From positions 4,154,001-4,218,000 of the forward strand of contig NZ_CP098805.1 of NCBI RefSeq assembly GCF_023821985.2: 64,000 nt of DNA, given 5' to 3'. The position numbers were made by a program, and so were the translations under genes. Below, one piece after another: positions 46,106-55,531 of the stretch. The notes beneath the pieces are model-generated. The model was not told the origin of the DNA. It saw only the letters and a list, made by a program, of their open reading frames with translations, and did not search any database. Each line of letters opens with the position of its first letter. Positions within the stretch are counted from its first letter, which is position 1. Source of the DNA: Dyadobacter chenhuakuii (GTDB lineage: Bacteria; Bacteroidota; Bacteroidia; Cytophagales; Spirosomataceae).

Positions 46106-46225
46106 AACCGAAGAATAACTCAGCCCAACCGCTTATTCATTGCCGCCATACCGGCTTGTAAAGGATCGAATCATAAATCGTAATCTCACGAATCGATTTA
46201 CTTTTTCATCCTTCACAAACTATTT

Positions 46226-47767
46226 ATGCAAAAACTCTCTCTTTTCAGACGCATCGCGTCATGCATTTCATTTCTTCTTGTTTTTGTATTTGCATTTTCA
46301 AACCAGTCCTGCCGTGACGACCTCGACACCAAGAGTTCTCCTGAAAAAAGCCCGGCTGAGAAGTTTTTAGCGACAGAAGACAGAATGCTTAGCTATGATC
46401 AGTTTTTAGGACAGGTCAAAGGATTCGAAGACAAAGAAATGTATGACCATTTCAGATCCAGCGCCGAAAAAAGCCTTCGATCCAGCGAGAAAATTGTAAT
46501 TTCTTTTCCGATTTTGCCTAGCACAACCGACAGCGTGCGAAAACTAACCATTAACAACCACACGACCTACACCATTCCCGTCTATCGCAGGTCCCACACC
46601 GGCACTGTGTTCCGAAACATTATCATAGACTCAACCGATGCGGGTGTCAAGGCATATTTAGCCTGGTATTTCCCGGACAAGAAGTGGATACAGGAATACA
46701 AGAAAGACCGTAAGCGGAGCTTCTACGGAACTGTGATCATGAACAATTACGACGGTCTGCCATCCAGCGGAAGACCCGAAGGGCGTGCTAATTTGGTTCC
46801 AGTTTGCGCATCTGTAATGGTGCTGTCCAGCATTGTAGAACATTTGTGCTGCCATAACTCGCAACATACATCGTGTGGCTGCCCGACAGGAAGCAAATAT
46901 TACTTCGAATATCAATACAGCACTGTAACGACCTGCATTGACTCATATATCGACGCATTTGGCGGCTATGGAGGTTCGGGAGGTGGAACCGGAGGAGGCT
47001 CAGGGGGAGGAACCGTCCCAAATCCTGGCGGTGGTTATGATCCTTGTGTACAACCTAAAACTGGGACTGGAAAAACACCTTGTACGCCAAATACGCCTGA
47101 TCCAGGGCCGGTTGTTGTGCCGAATGCAGCGGCTGCACCGCTTGTGAGTTTAGCTAAGGCAAAGGGTATTATCTTCACCTCAACTGAAATCGCGGTTTTG
47201 AATGAACTTGATCAGCCAATGTTGGCCAGGATAACTGATTTATTTTCCTCGTTTGCCGATAAGGTTACAAAAAATTATGGCGAGCTAATGCTCATTTTGA
47301 CTGGTGAAGCCTTCAATGCAAAAGAGAATGAGGCGTTAGATGCGCTTGCTGACAATGTCGAAAGCTTTAAAAGAATAATGAGGTTTATGTATGCTGCCAA
47401 TGCTTACGCCGCACAAAAGTTCACTAGCACTAAATACAATGCTTTTGGATCAACCTGTAACAATTGTAAGGGAAATGCATTTAAACATGCTTTATTCATA
47501 ATCCTTAATGCAGAGACCTTTTCAAAAGAATCCGCATTGACACTGGCTGCTGGTCATGAAAACGGACAATTAGACATGGACACGCAGATGGACAATAAAA
47601 ACAATGCTGCTGGTGTCTCAATATTTGACAAATTTAATGGGTCTGGTACAGCATTTCAGTGGGCTGACCGTGTTAAGGAGGCAACCAATTTGGGACAATA
47701 CGGTTTAGTGTTTGTTAAGAACTCCGTTCTAGTGAGTACTAGCAACGTAGATCCGACGTGTCCGTAA
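46226..47767 (+). CDS. secreted lipoprotein with Gly-rich linker and DUF6973-like C-terminal domain, 513 aa
   Basis: A lipoprotein signal (FVFAFSNQSC, Cys28) precedes a region to about residue 210 and a Cys-rich patch (HLCCHNSQHTSCGCPTG). A Gly-rich linker (about 250-270) and a C-terminal domain follow. The C-terminal GNAFKHALFIILNAE...AAGHENG...MDNKNNAAG resembles the HA-HE-NN pattern of DUF6973 domains, seen by eye only. The layout (signal, linker, compact C-terminal domain) is like a secreted effector. Two paralogous small genes follow. Confidence 0.7.
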   Translation: MQKLSLFRRIASCISFLLVFVFAFSNQSCRDDLDTKSSPEKSPAEKFLATEDRMLSYDQFLGQVKGFEDKEMYDHFRSSAEKSLRSSEKIVISFPILPSTTDSVRKLTINNHTTYTIPVYRRSHTGTVFRNIIIDSTDAGVKAYLAWYFPDKKWIQEYKKDRKRSFYGTVIMNNYDGLPSSGRPEGRANLVPVCASVMVLSSIVEHLCCHNSQHTSCGCPTGSKYYFEYQYSTVTTCIDSYIDAFGGYGGSGGGTGGGSGGGTVPNPGGGYDPCVQPKTGTGKTPCTPNTPDPGPVVVPNAAAAPLVSLAKAKGIIFTSTEIAVLNELDQPMLARITDLFSSFADKVTKNYGELMLILTGEAFNAKENEALDALADNVESFKRIMRFMYAANAYAAQKFTSTKYNAFGSTCNNCKGNAFKHALFIILNAETFSKESALTLAAGHENGQLDMDTQMDNKNNAAGVSIFDKFNGSGTAFQWADRVKEATNLGQYGLVFVKNSVLVSTSNVDPTCP

Positions 47768-47801
47768 GTTAAGTTTGATTCAATTTATTAGTAAGCAGCT
47801 C

Positions 47802-48392
47802 ATGAAAAAAGCAATTCTGTATACTACGGCCGTTCTTGTCATCATTCACATATTACTTACGGAAAACCGTAAAATTGATGGAACCTGCGACCAAATCGTG
47901 CCCATGCATTTTAGAGGAATTAATTTTCAATTTCCGTTAAAGGTAAAAGGCGCGCTGAACCCTCAAATTCACGGATTTATACGAAGCTCATCATGGCTAC
48001 AAACTGATTACTTTGGCAGTAATCAAATCTCAACTAAATGGTTTTTTAATTGGGAAAATGACTGGAACGGTCAACAAGAAATAAATAATGCCTTGAAAGA
48101 GAAAAGGATCTATGGGATTGCATTCGAACTCCATAAGGATAGCTGTAAGACGGATCAGGAGATCATTTCGGAAATTCAAAAGATTTATCCGGGCAATTAC
48201 CGGCATTTTGAAAACCATGGAAATACATCTTACATATGGGAGCGAAATTGTCTGACCATTTTTGTAAAAAGGGTAAATCAGTATCCCGCAAAATACAGCG
48301 TACCGGAGGTTTCATTTTGCTATGGACTTGACGATGAGCAAATAAATATTTACGCTACCTATACTGGATATATCAACCATTATCCTGATTAA
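47802..48392 (+). CDS. small membrane-anchored hypothetical protein, intact paralogue, about 196 aa
   Basis: I prefer the ATG at 47802 (MKKAILYTTAVLVIIHIL), which starts a membrane anchor, over the frame start at 47775. The soluble part has HFRGINFQFPLKVKGAL, WERNCLTIFVKR and VSFCYGLDDEQ and ends YINHYPD. No family is recognised. It lies 34 bases after the lipoprotein gene, probably in one transcript. A damaged copy follows. Confidence 0.65.
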   Translation: MKKAILYTTAVLVIIHILLTENRKIDGTCDQIVPMHFRGINFQFPLKVKGALNPQIHGFIRSSSWLQTDYFGSNQISTKWFFNWENDWNGQQEINNALKEKRIYGIAFELHKDSCKTDQEIISEIQKIYPGNYRHFENHGNTSYIWERNCLTIFVKRVNQYPAKYSVPEVSFCYGLDDEQINIYATYTGYINHYPD

Positions 48393-48423
48393 CTTAATTA
48401 ATGCCGTGCCATAATCACAGCTC

Positions 48424-49074
48424 ATGCAAAAACTTCTAATTATTCTAAAAAAGCTCTTTACATTTTGGATAGTCTTTTATCATCTTAGGTAAAATCATTG
48501 TTGCCTCTCTGATCGGTCTCTTCATTCTTTACCTATCTTTTCAAGACAAGGTGGATGATAAAAAATACGAGGAAGATCCGAAGGTAAATTTCCGGGGGAT
48601 CAAGTTTCAGTTTCCTATTAGAGTGCATGGTGTGCTGAAAACGCCTACTAGTGGCTTTTCTAGAAACTATATGTGGTTACAAACGGCCTCTATCGGATGT
48701 AAAAATATCTCTGCCAAGTGGTTTTTTGATTTTGGCAATCATTGGAAAAAGCCCAACGAAATCTCAGATGAATTGAAACAAACATTAACGTACGGTGTTG
48801 CATTCGAGCTTCATGAAGACAGCTGCAAAATGGATCAGGAAATTGTCGCGGAGATTCAAAACCTTTATCCGGGCAATTACAAATATGTTGAAAACCATGG
48901 AAATGAATCTTATATATGGGAACGCGACTGTCTGACCATCTTTGTTAAGAGAGCTTATCAATACCCTGCGGTATACAGCATACCAGAGGTTTCATTTTGT
49001 TACTCGCTTGAGACGATGAGCAGAAAGAAATTTACGCAACCTACACTGGGTACATTGATAATTACCCGGATTGA
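48424..49074 (+). pseudogene. degenerate paralogue of the preceding gene, two frameshifts
   Basis: ATG 48424 starts a membrane-anchor-like peptide (MQKLLIILKKLFTFWIVFY) that stops after 22 codons. The continuation (LGKIIVASLIGLFILYL) lies in another frame without a normal start. The body (FRGIKFQFPIRVHGVL to VSFCYSLE) matches the intact neighbour. Near 49007-49015 an extra GA shifts the frame again; the other frame gives DDEQKEIYATYTGYIDNYPD and a stop at 49074, matching the neighbour's end. Two independent shifts indicate decay after tandem duplication. Confidence 0.75.
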
Positions 49075-49103
49075 TTTCCGAATTACAATGTTACCCAACA
49101 AAA

Positions 49104-49133
49104 AAAGCCGCTGCGATTGCTCGTAGCGGCTTT
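49104..49133. terminator. terminator before the integrated element
   Basis: AAAGCCGCT (49104-49112) pairs with AGCGGCTTT (49125-49133), with an inner CG/CG pair. A and T runs flank it, so it can act in both directions. It marks the end of host-side genes. Confidence 0.8.
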
Positions 49134-49138
49134 AAGTT

Positions 49139-49162
49139 GTGGTGATGGACGGAATCGAACCT
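49139..49162 (-). other. tRNA 3'-end remnant, candidate attachment site
   Basis: On the minus strand this reads GGTTCGATTCC followed by an acceptor-like CATCACC and A, i.e. the T-loop and 3' acceptor half of a tRNA. The rest of the tRNA is missing to its 5' side, where T-stem complementarity breaks down. A tyrosine integrase gene starts 173 bases away. This is the expected scar of integration into a tRNA 3' end; the intact tRNA should lie beyond the right edge of the window. Confidence 0.55.
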
Positions 49163-49334
49163 TTGACTTTCATCATTGTTGTATTTAATCTAATTTATTG
49201 CCTTTCAGCCTTATTAATGACAAATATATTAAATAGGATTAAATTAAATATAACCTTTATCAACATTTTACTGTAAACCAGTTTGTAAACCAGCGTGCAT
49301 ACAATATTTTTGTCTAAACAAAGTAAAGCACCTG

Positions 49335-50603
49335 ATGGCAACTGTAAAATACTACTTGAAGAAACCAAACCCAAACGGGATCTGCTTGATTTCCCTGTAC
49401 TTTCGGTATGGTACTGAGCAGGTTGTCATATCGACAAATCTATTCACCAAGCCCAAGTTCTGGGATTCTAAAAACCAAAAGTTAAAATCAGGCCATGAAG
49501 GATATTCAGAGCTAAATGCCAACCTGGAAAAATGGCGAAATGAAGTTCAGAAGATATATCAGCAACGTTTATACCAAAGGCTCCCTATCACTCCTGCCGA
49601 TTTAAAGCCGCTTTTTGAGCGTGAAATCAGGATCGACAGATACGAAGCTGCTCCATTGAAAGAGAAATCCGGACTGACCGAATTCATTGCCAAATACATT
49701 CAATCCGTAGTAGCATTCAAAAATCCCAATACGATTAAAACGTATAACTCACACTTAAAGATGCTCTTAGAGTTCCAGGTAGAATCAAAAAAGAAAAGCA
49801 TCAGTTTTAATGAGATTACGCTTGACTTCTATCACGATCTCAAAAGTTTTATGGTAGAGATTAAGAAGTACAATGAAAACACACAGAACAAACACACTGG
49901 CCTTTTAAAGTTTTTTCTTAACGAGGCAACTGAACGCAAAGAAAATGAAAACCTGGAATTCAAGAGCAGACGGTTTTCAACGCCACGGAAAGCAGTGGAT
50001 TCGATTTATCTCGATGAAGAAGAGATAAAGTTGCTTATGAAGCTCGACCTGTCTGCTGAACCAAGGCTAGAGAAAGTACGGGATCTTTTCATTGTAGGTT
50101 GTTTTACCGGTTTAAGATTCTCTGATCTTACCACCATACATGCAGAAAACATATCGCCTGATTTCAAATATTTGAAAACCAAGACCGTCAAGACTGATGA
50201 GTACCTTGAAATCCCTATTCACCCGATTGTCCGGAAGGTCATGGTGAAATATAAGGATAGAACACCGAATCACTTACCACCGGCTATATCCAATCAAAAA
50301 ATGAATGAGTATCTTAAAGAGATTGGCGAAAAAGCGAAGCTTAGCGATGATGTGGCCTTATTTGAGAAGAAAGGAAAAGTCAGAACCCAGAAAAAGGTTA
50401 GTAAATTTTCATTAATTACATCACATACCGCCCGGCGGTCGTTTGCGACCAATGAGTATCTTGCCGGCACACCGACTTACGCTATTATGGCAATTACTGG
50501 CCACAGGACTGAAAAGGCATTTCTTACATATATCAAGGTTACAAAGAAGCAGTATGCACGTCAAATATCTGAAATTTGGGAGAAACGATTTAAAGACGAA
50601 TAA
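49335..50603 (+). CDS. int: tyrosine recombinase (phage-type integrase), 422 aa
   Basis: An arm-binding N-terminal domain (VKYYLKKPNPNGICLISLYF) and a SAM-like core-binding domain precede the catalytic domain. The catalytic residues are visible: Arg in CFTGLRFSDL, HTARR (H-x-x-R), the GH of TGHRTEKAFLTY, and the nucleophile Tyr in that last motif. It resembles integrases of Bacteroidota mobile elements and would excise and integrate the element at the tRNA site. Confidence 0.94.
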   Translation: MATVKYYLKKPNPNGICLISLYFRYGTEQVVISTNLFTKPKFWDSKNQKLKSGHEGYSELNANLEKWRNEVQKIYQQRLYQRLPITPADLKPLFEREIRIDRYEAAPLKEKSGLTEFIAKYIQSVVAFKNPNTIKTYNSHLKMLLEFQVESKKKSISFNEITLDFYHDLKSFMVEIKKYNENTQNKHTGLLKFFLNEATERKENENLEFKSRRFSTPRKAVDSIYLDEEEIKLLMKLDLSAEPRLEKVRDLFIVGCFTGLRFSDLTTIHAENISPDFKYLKTKTVKTDEYLEIPIHPIVRKVMVKYKDRTPNHLPPAISNQKMNEYLKEIGEKAKLSDDVALFEKKGKVRTQKKVSKFSLITSHTARRSFATNEYLAGTPTYAIMAITGHRTEKAFLTYIKVTKKQYARQISEIWEKRFKDE

Positions 50604-50605
50604 CT

Positions 50606-51301
50606 ATGGAAGAAAACAATGATTATCACTCAGAATATTCTGAGTTTCAAAGAGCACAGAAAATGTGGGGATTTAAGAATCAAGATAGCCTTGATTTCAC
50701 TCCTTACTTTCGGTATGAGATCGGCGCTTCGACTCATCCATATCATTTATCATTTCCAGAAAAGCCATCAAGGATAAGGTATCAAAATGATATAGTTAAC
50801 TATCTATGTTACTTTGGATCGGTGGAAGAAGCAATAGAGTGCTTAGAGTACCATTACACGCTTTTCGAGGAGAAAGACAAATTTTTACGTTATTTCAAAT
50901 TTTCCCTTCCTGCTAGAATACAGCTGACATCCAAAAAAGAAGATAAGATCCGACTTCAAATTTGTCTGGACTGGATTGTGGATATCTATGAGTCCTATAA
51001 GATGGAGCCAATTTATATTGGTGCACGGGCAGAAATTAAAGGTGAAGACCGAAATAAGATTTTGCGCTTATTTTCATTTTTATTCAACGAGATAAAAAAT
51101 CCAGACGGTCCACAATATGCGATGAAAGGTAGTTCGTTGGGTACTGCAATAATTCTTCATCAATTTGAGGTCTTTAAAAAATCAGCTTTAAGCTCACTTC
51201 AGAAAGACGCGGTGGATATTAAGAAAGTGACCCAAATTCCCCCTAAGTTGCAAGAGGAATTAAGAGCGTTTTTCTATGGATCTGCAAACCAAAAAATTTA
51301 A
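50606..51301 (+). CDS. hypothetical protein downstream of the integrase, 231 aa
   Basis: It begins 2 bases after the integrase stop and must be cotranscribed. The 231-aa product is soluble, without a signal or membrane segment, and helix-rich (for example YLCYFGSVEEAIECLEYHYTLFEEKDKFL). No domain is recognised. Its coupling to int suggests a role in element maintenance or an integrase accessory; this is inference. Confidence 0.75.
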   Translation: MEENNDYHSEYSEFQRAQKMWGFKNQDSLDFTPYFRYEIGASTHPYHLSFPEKPSRIRYQNDIVNYLCYFGSVEEAIECLEYHYTLFEEKDKFLRYFKFSLPARIQLTSKKEDKIRLQICLDWIVDIYESYKMEPIYIGARAEIKGEDRNKILRLFSFLFNEIKNPDGPQYAMKGSSLGTAIILHQFEVFKKSALSSLQKDAVDIKKVTQIPPKLQEELRAFFYGSANQKI

Positions 51302-51579
51302 TGTGCGTCGATCCAGCTGGCTGGCCAGTTCGACAAAAACATCTCTTGGAAAAAACCTAAAAGTTTTAACAATGGCACTATACATTTCACGTTTAAGAAC
51401 ATTCCTAAATTTAACTCCTTGATTCACTAATGTTTAGCCTTAGACAAAGCGCTTATAAATAAATATCCATTGTCTAAGAGCCGTCTTAATTTTTGTCTAA
51501 GCGCCTAGCAACTATCAAGGAACACTTGACGGTTCATCGTAACAAGAGAATTAAAGTCTATAAGTTGATTCCCTACGCA

Positions 51580-51897
51580 ACATGTATAGAAAAAAGCATT
51601 TTTGACCCACGTCTATTAGTACGTGGGCCAAAAATTAAAAAGATGACTCACGTTGCTACGTTAGTTACCAATCTTCTATTTGAACATAATTTGATTGACT
51701 GGAAACCCTTACCCGATCTTAACTAACTGAAAATCAGTTAGTTTTTATTTGACTCAAATTCGGACGAGGATTAAAGGCTATTATAAACCTACCATAAGGA
51801 TATCAGATGATCCAAGACATGTGTAGAAAAACACGTTTTTGACCCACGTTTATACGGACGTGGGTCAAAAACTTAAAAAATGACACACGTTAGTTCG
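51580..51897. repeat. two direct repeats, each with a GACCCACGT hairpin
   Basis: An imperfect repeat of about 75 bases occurs at 51580-51655 and 51817-51890 (ACATGTRTAGAAAAA, hairpin, then TGACNCACGTT). The second hairpin is a perfect 15-base stem (51835-51849 with 51858-51872); the first (51599-51612 with 51621-51634) has one mismatch. A rather than T follows the stems on both strands, so they are not terminators. The rest of 51302-51927 contains only the terminator at 51721 and no convincing gene. Confidence 0.65.
51721..51743 (+). terminator. rho-independent terminator between the two hairpin repeats
   Basis: AACTAACTGA (51721-51730) pairs perfectly with TCAGTTAGTT (51734-51743), followed by more T. 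It indicates a transcript ending here, although no convincing coding region precedes it. Confidence 0.75.
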
Positions 51898-51927
51898 GAA
51901 TTAACCCTAAATTTGAAAAAATGACTT

Positions 51928-53070
51928 ATGAAAAGCATGAGTACCTCAATACTACCGCTGCCGACGCTGCCTCTTGCAGGAGAAATAGAAACCAAGGCGG
52001 TTCTTAAAAAACTAAGTACTACCCGGGCAGCTCTGGCCGGGCTTAATGGTATTGCAGAAAGTATCCCGAATGAACGCATTATCATCAACACACTCGCGCT
52101 GCAAGAAGCCAAAGACAGTTCGGCCATAGAAAACATTGTTACCACTCACGATGAATTATATAGTAGTGATAGTCAAACACATCAGTTCGTCAGCCTTGCC
52201 GCTAAGGAAGTGTACAACTACGCCCATGCACTGTTGGAAGGGTATCAACAGGTAAAACAAAGCGGCCTGCTAACCAGTAATAACATCATTGCCTTACAAG
52301 CATTACTCGAGGAGAATGATGCAGGTTTTAGAAAAGTACCAGGTACGGTATTAAAAAACGAGCAGACCGGCGAAACGGTATACATGCCACCACAAGACTA
52401 CAATACAATTGTGTCTTTGATGAGCAATCTGGAGTATTTTATAAACGATCCCTCCCTCTCAGATATTGACCCAGTGATTAAAATGGCCATTATACACCAC
52501 CAATTCGAAAGTATTCACCCATTTTATGATGGTAACGGAAGGACGGGAAGGATTGTAAACATACTGTTTTTGGTAAAGGAAGGTTTGCTCAAACTACCAA
52601 TCCTGTATCTAAGTCGTTTTATCAATCAAAATAAAACAGCTTATTACAATCTGCTCCAACAGACACGCCAGACAGGACAATGGGAACCCTGGATTTTGTA
52701 TATTCTGGATGCAGTAGAACAAACAGCGCTGCAAACATCAGACATGATTAGAGGTATCAAGGTGCTGATGACCAGGCATAAACAAAAAATCAGAACAGAG
52801 CTACCAAAGGTCTATAGCCAGGATTTGATCAACAGTTTATTTCGGCATCCGTATACGAAAATAGAATACGTAAAGACCGATCTGAACGTTGCCCGCAAAA
52901 CCGCTGCCCGATATTTGGACTTACTTTGTGATATTAACATTCTGCATAAGAAAAGACTGGGAAAAGAAAATTATTATTTCAATGATGATCTGATTTCGCT
53001 GCTGGTAAGTGTGGGAAGTTTGAAAAAACAAGAGCGTGATACAATGACTATCCGGACAACACACAGTTAA
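51928..53070 (+). CDS. Fic-domain protein of the mobile element, 380 aa
   Basis: The Fic motif HPFYDGNGRTGR (His197) is intact. An N-terminal inhibitory motif S-S-A-I-E-N (residues about 69-74) fits the autoinhibition rule. The N-terminal Fic_N region (LPLAGEIETKAVLKKL) and the C-terminal winged helix (YVKTDLNVARKTAARYLDLL) match the common Fic/DOC family of Bacteria. It is not close to the other Fic gene of the window in its N-terminal half. The target is unknown. Confidence 0.9.
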   Translation: MKSMSTSILPLPTLPLAGEIETKAVLKKLSTTRAALAGLNGIAESIPNERIIINTLALQEAKDSSAIENIVTTHDELYSSDSQTHQFVSLAAKEVYNYAHALLEGYQQVKQSGLLTSNNIIALQALLEENDAGFRKVPGTVLKNEQTGETVYMPPQDYNTIVSLMSNLEYFINDPSLSDIDPVIKMAIIHHQFESIHPFYDGNGRTGRIVNILFLVKEGLLKLPILYLSRFINQNKTAYYNLLQQTRQTGQWEPWILYILDAVEQTALQTSDMIRGIKVLMTRHKQKIRTELPKVYSQDLINSLFRHPYTKIEYVKTDLNVARKTAARYLDLLCDINILHKKRLGKENYYFNDDLISLLVSVGSLKKQERDTMTIRTTHS

Positions 53071-53414
53071 CAATTAGACGGTTACGGCGGACAACTTTAA
53101 ATAAAAAAAATATCTATGTTTTGGCAAGAGACGAAATAAAGTTTCTCGAAAGAACTGGTTTTTTAAAGTGCGGATCTGGAAATCCTATTATAAGCAAATA
53201 GGCTCTTGCAAGCCTAACATTGTTTGCGGTGGCTAGCAAGCCAGATGAATGGAGACTTTGATGAAATTGGTTGTCGGTGTTTTGAACAAAAATCAGCAAA
53301 GGGGTTAGAAAAACAAAATTCATACTTTGCTTAGCTATTGTGTTGTGAGAATATGTTTTTCACTTGGATATTTGCATTTTACACAGCTAATCTTTCAATT
53401 TAAAAACCTTCCCG
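53071..53414. other. 344-base gap between fic and the OLD gene
   Basis: I see no supported gene or repeat here. A 69-aa minus-strand frame lacks any recognisable feature. A promoter for the OLD gene is expected in the last 100 bases, but no clear TAnnTTTG pair stands out. Confidence 0.4.
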
Positions 53415-55379
53415 ATGAAATTAATTAAGGCTCAAATAACAAACTATCGCAGTATTGAGGATTCCGGTGAATTTGACGTCGACAATACGTTGTGCTTAGT
53501 AGGAAAAAATGAAGCCGGAAAATCCGCAACGTTGTATGCCTTAGCTGGGCTCAATCCACATCCGTCAACCCCAATAAAGTTTGACATAGAAAAGGATTAC
53601 CCAAGAAGATATTTGAACCAATATGAAGAACGACATCCAGATAAAGATGCGATTGTCATTAAAACTACATGGCTACTTAGCCAAGAAGATGTCACAGCTA
53701 TTGAGGGTTATTTTGGCAAAGAATGTCTTACGAGTTCTCAGGTGATTGTACTTAAAAGATATAAGTCAGACAGTATCGAATGGGATATACCTCTTAACAT
53801 TGGAGCTGCCCTGAAATACTTAATGGCAGCGCACAAACTTACACCAAAAGAAATCGAAGGTCTCGCTTCCGCGACAAACACTTCAGATCTAATAACTCAA
53901 ATAACAGAAAATGAAGATCGCAGCGAAAGCGAGGAGAAACTGCTAAAGTACCTGAATACTCTCGTAGGTAAAACTGTTACAACCCACACTCGCGCGGTAT
54001 TAAATCCGAGGCTTCCAAAATTCATGTACTTTTCTCACTATGATAGAATGGATGGTCAGATTAGAGTTGACACATATCAGCAGCGACATGACAGAGGGCA
54101 GGAAATTAGTGAAGGAGAAAAGGTCTTTATAGACTTTTTAGAATTTGCTGGAACCACTGTTTCAGAGATAATCGGTGCAGACACCTATGAGCGACTAAAT
54201 GCAAAATGCGAGGCGGCTTCAAATAGCATAACCGATCAACTATTAGAGTACTGGACTCAGAATCCTTCATTAGAGATCGAGGTTCGGGTTACGAAAGGAG
54301 AATCCGGTGACGAAGCTCCATTCAACACAGGAATAATCGCTCGGGCTCGCGTCAAAAATAACCTACATAAAGTTACAGTTCCATTTTCAGAAAGAAGTGC
54401 CGGTTTTATCTGGTTCTTTTCCTTTCTAGTCAAATTCGCTCAGGTACGAAAAGATAAAAAGCCATTAATTCTGTTGCTGGACGAGCCAGGACTTACTCTC
54501 CACGGAAAAGCTCAAGCAGATCTATTAAGATATTTCGATGAAAAACTCGCACCATATCATCAAATAATCTTTTCGACACACTCACCGTTTATGGTACCAA
54601 CTCATAATTTTCCAGGCATCAAAATAGTAGAAGACAAAATATTTCAACTCCGACCAGGCCACTTTTCATCAGAAGGAACAAAGATACGGGAAGACTCATT
54701 GGCGACTGACAGAGATACGCTGTTCCCTTTACAAGGCGCTCTTGGGTATGAACTTACCCAAAGCTTGTTCATTGGAAAACAGACTTTACTAGTTGAGGGA
54801 CCAGGGGATATCTTATACTTACAAGCATTCTCAAATGCCTTGAAAAAACGTAATCGCCGCGGCTTGGATCCTCGATGGACGATCTGCCCAGCTGGTGGTA
54901 TCGACAAAATTCAACCATTTGTCTCATTATTCTCCGGTGCTCAATTAGAGATAGCTGCATTAACGGATTACTCTAAGAAAGATTCAAAAAAATTTGACAG
55001 CCTAAAACAAAATAAAATTCTCGAGTCTAATAAGCTTTTAAATTTCGCATCCATTCTTGGCAAAGAGGAAGCAGATATCGAAGATATAATTCATCCAGAG
55101 CTATTTACTAAAATTGTGAACTCCGCTTACTCATTGGGCAGTGAACATAAAATGACGGTCCAGAAATTAACTGATGCCAATTCAGCAACAACGAGGCTGG
55201 TTAAAAAGGCTGAAACATATTTTAATTTGCTCCCGGAGGATGTACAGATTTTTGACCATTTCACACCGGCTATGTGGCTCTTCCAAAACCCGAAGGCACT
55301 GGATGATAACGGGAAAGGTGTAAATGAAACATTAGATTCAGCAGAAAGGGTCATCGAAGCAGTTAATGCGATATTATAA
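53415..55379 (+). CDS. OLD-family ATP-dependent nuclease (AAA ATPase + TOPRIM), 654 aa
   Basis: The ABC/SMC-like ATPase has Walker A GKNEAGKS (residues 30-37), Walker B LILLLDEPGLTLHG and the His switch FSTHSPF. A TOPRIM domain follows with VEGPGD (Glu461). Its usual DxD is changed to LTDYSKKD, so nuclease activity is not certain. Related proteins (OLD, GajA, retron-TOPRIM and PARIS ATPases) are anti-phage effectors. It is followed by a reverse transcriptase gene after 152 bases on the same strand. Confidence 0.88.
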   Translation: MKLIKAQITNYRSIEDSGEFDVDNTLCLVGKNEAGKSATLYALAGLNPHPSTPIKFDIEKDYPRRYLNQYEERHPDKDAIVIKTTWLLSQEDVTAIEGYFGKECLTSSQVIVLKRYKSDSIEWDIPLNIGAALKYLMAAHKLTPKEIEGLASATNTSDLITQITENEDRSESEEKLLKYLNTLVGKTVTTHTRAVLNPRLPKFMYFSHYDRMDGQIRVDTYQQRHDRGQEISEGEKVFIDFLEFAGTTVSEIIGADTYERLNAKCEAASNSITDQLLEYWTQNPSLEIEVRVTKGESGDEAPFNTGIIARARVKNNLHKVTVPFSERSAGFIWFFSFLVKFAQVRKDKKPLILLLDEPGLTLHGKAQADLLRYFDEKLAPYHQIIFSTHSPFMVPTHNFPGIKIVEDKIFQLRPGHFSSEGTKIREDSLATDRDTLFPLQGALGYELTQSLFIGKQTLLVEGPGDILYLQAFSNALKKRNRRGLDPRWTICPAGGIDKIQPFVSLFSGAQLEIAALTDYSKKDSKKFDSLKQNKILESNKLLNFASILGKEEADIEDIIHPELFTKIVNSAYSLGSEHKMTVQKLTDANSATTRLVKKAETYFNLLPEDVQIFDHFTPAMWLFQNPKALDDNGKGVNETLDSAERVIEAVNAIL

Positions 55380-55531
55380 CCAAGTGGCACAATTCATCAA
55401 ACTTAGCTAGTTAATCGCCGTGTTTTTTTGTTAGCCGCAATTTAAGCTTACTACCGGCTCATTAAACTCTAAAACATACATATATAAAATAGACAATTCA
55501 AAAATACCCTCCATAAATCTACTTCTAAGGA

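Noticed and set aside
51493..51726. 77-aa frame ending at a terminator
   Set aside because: It needs a TTG start, and the first hairpin repeat lies inside it. The repeat explains the sequence better than a protein does.
53114..53323. 69-aa minus-strand frame between fic and the OLD gene
   Set aside because: No recognisable motif, promoter or conserved neighbour.
55380..55531. Possible retron msr-msd RNA before the RT gene
   Set aside because: No long paired inverted repeats or conserved branching-G context seen in the 152 bases, and the RT is not retron-sized.
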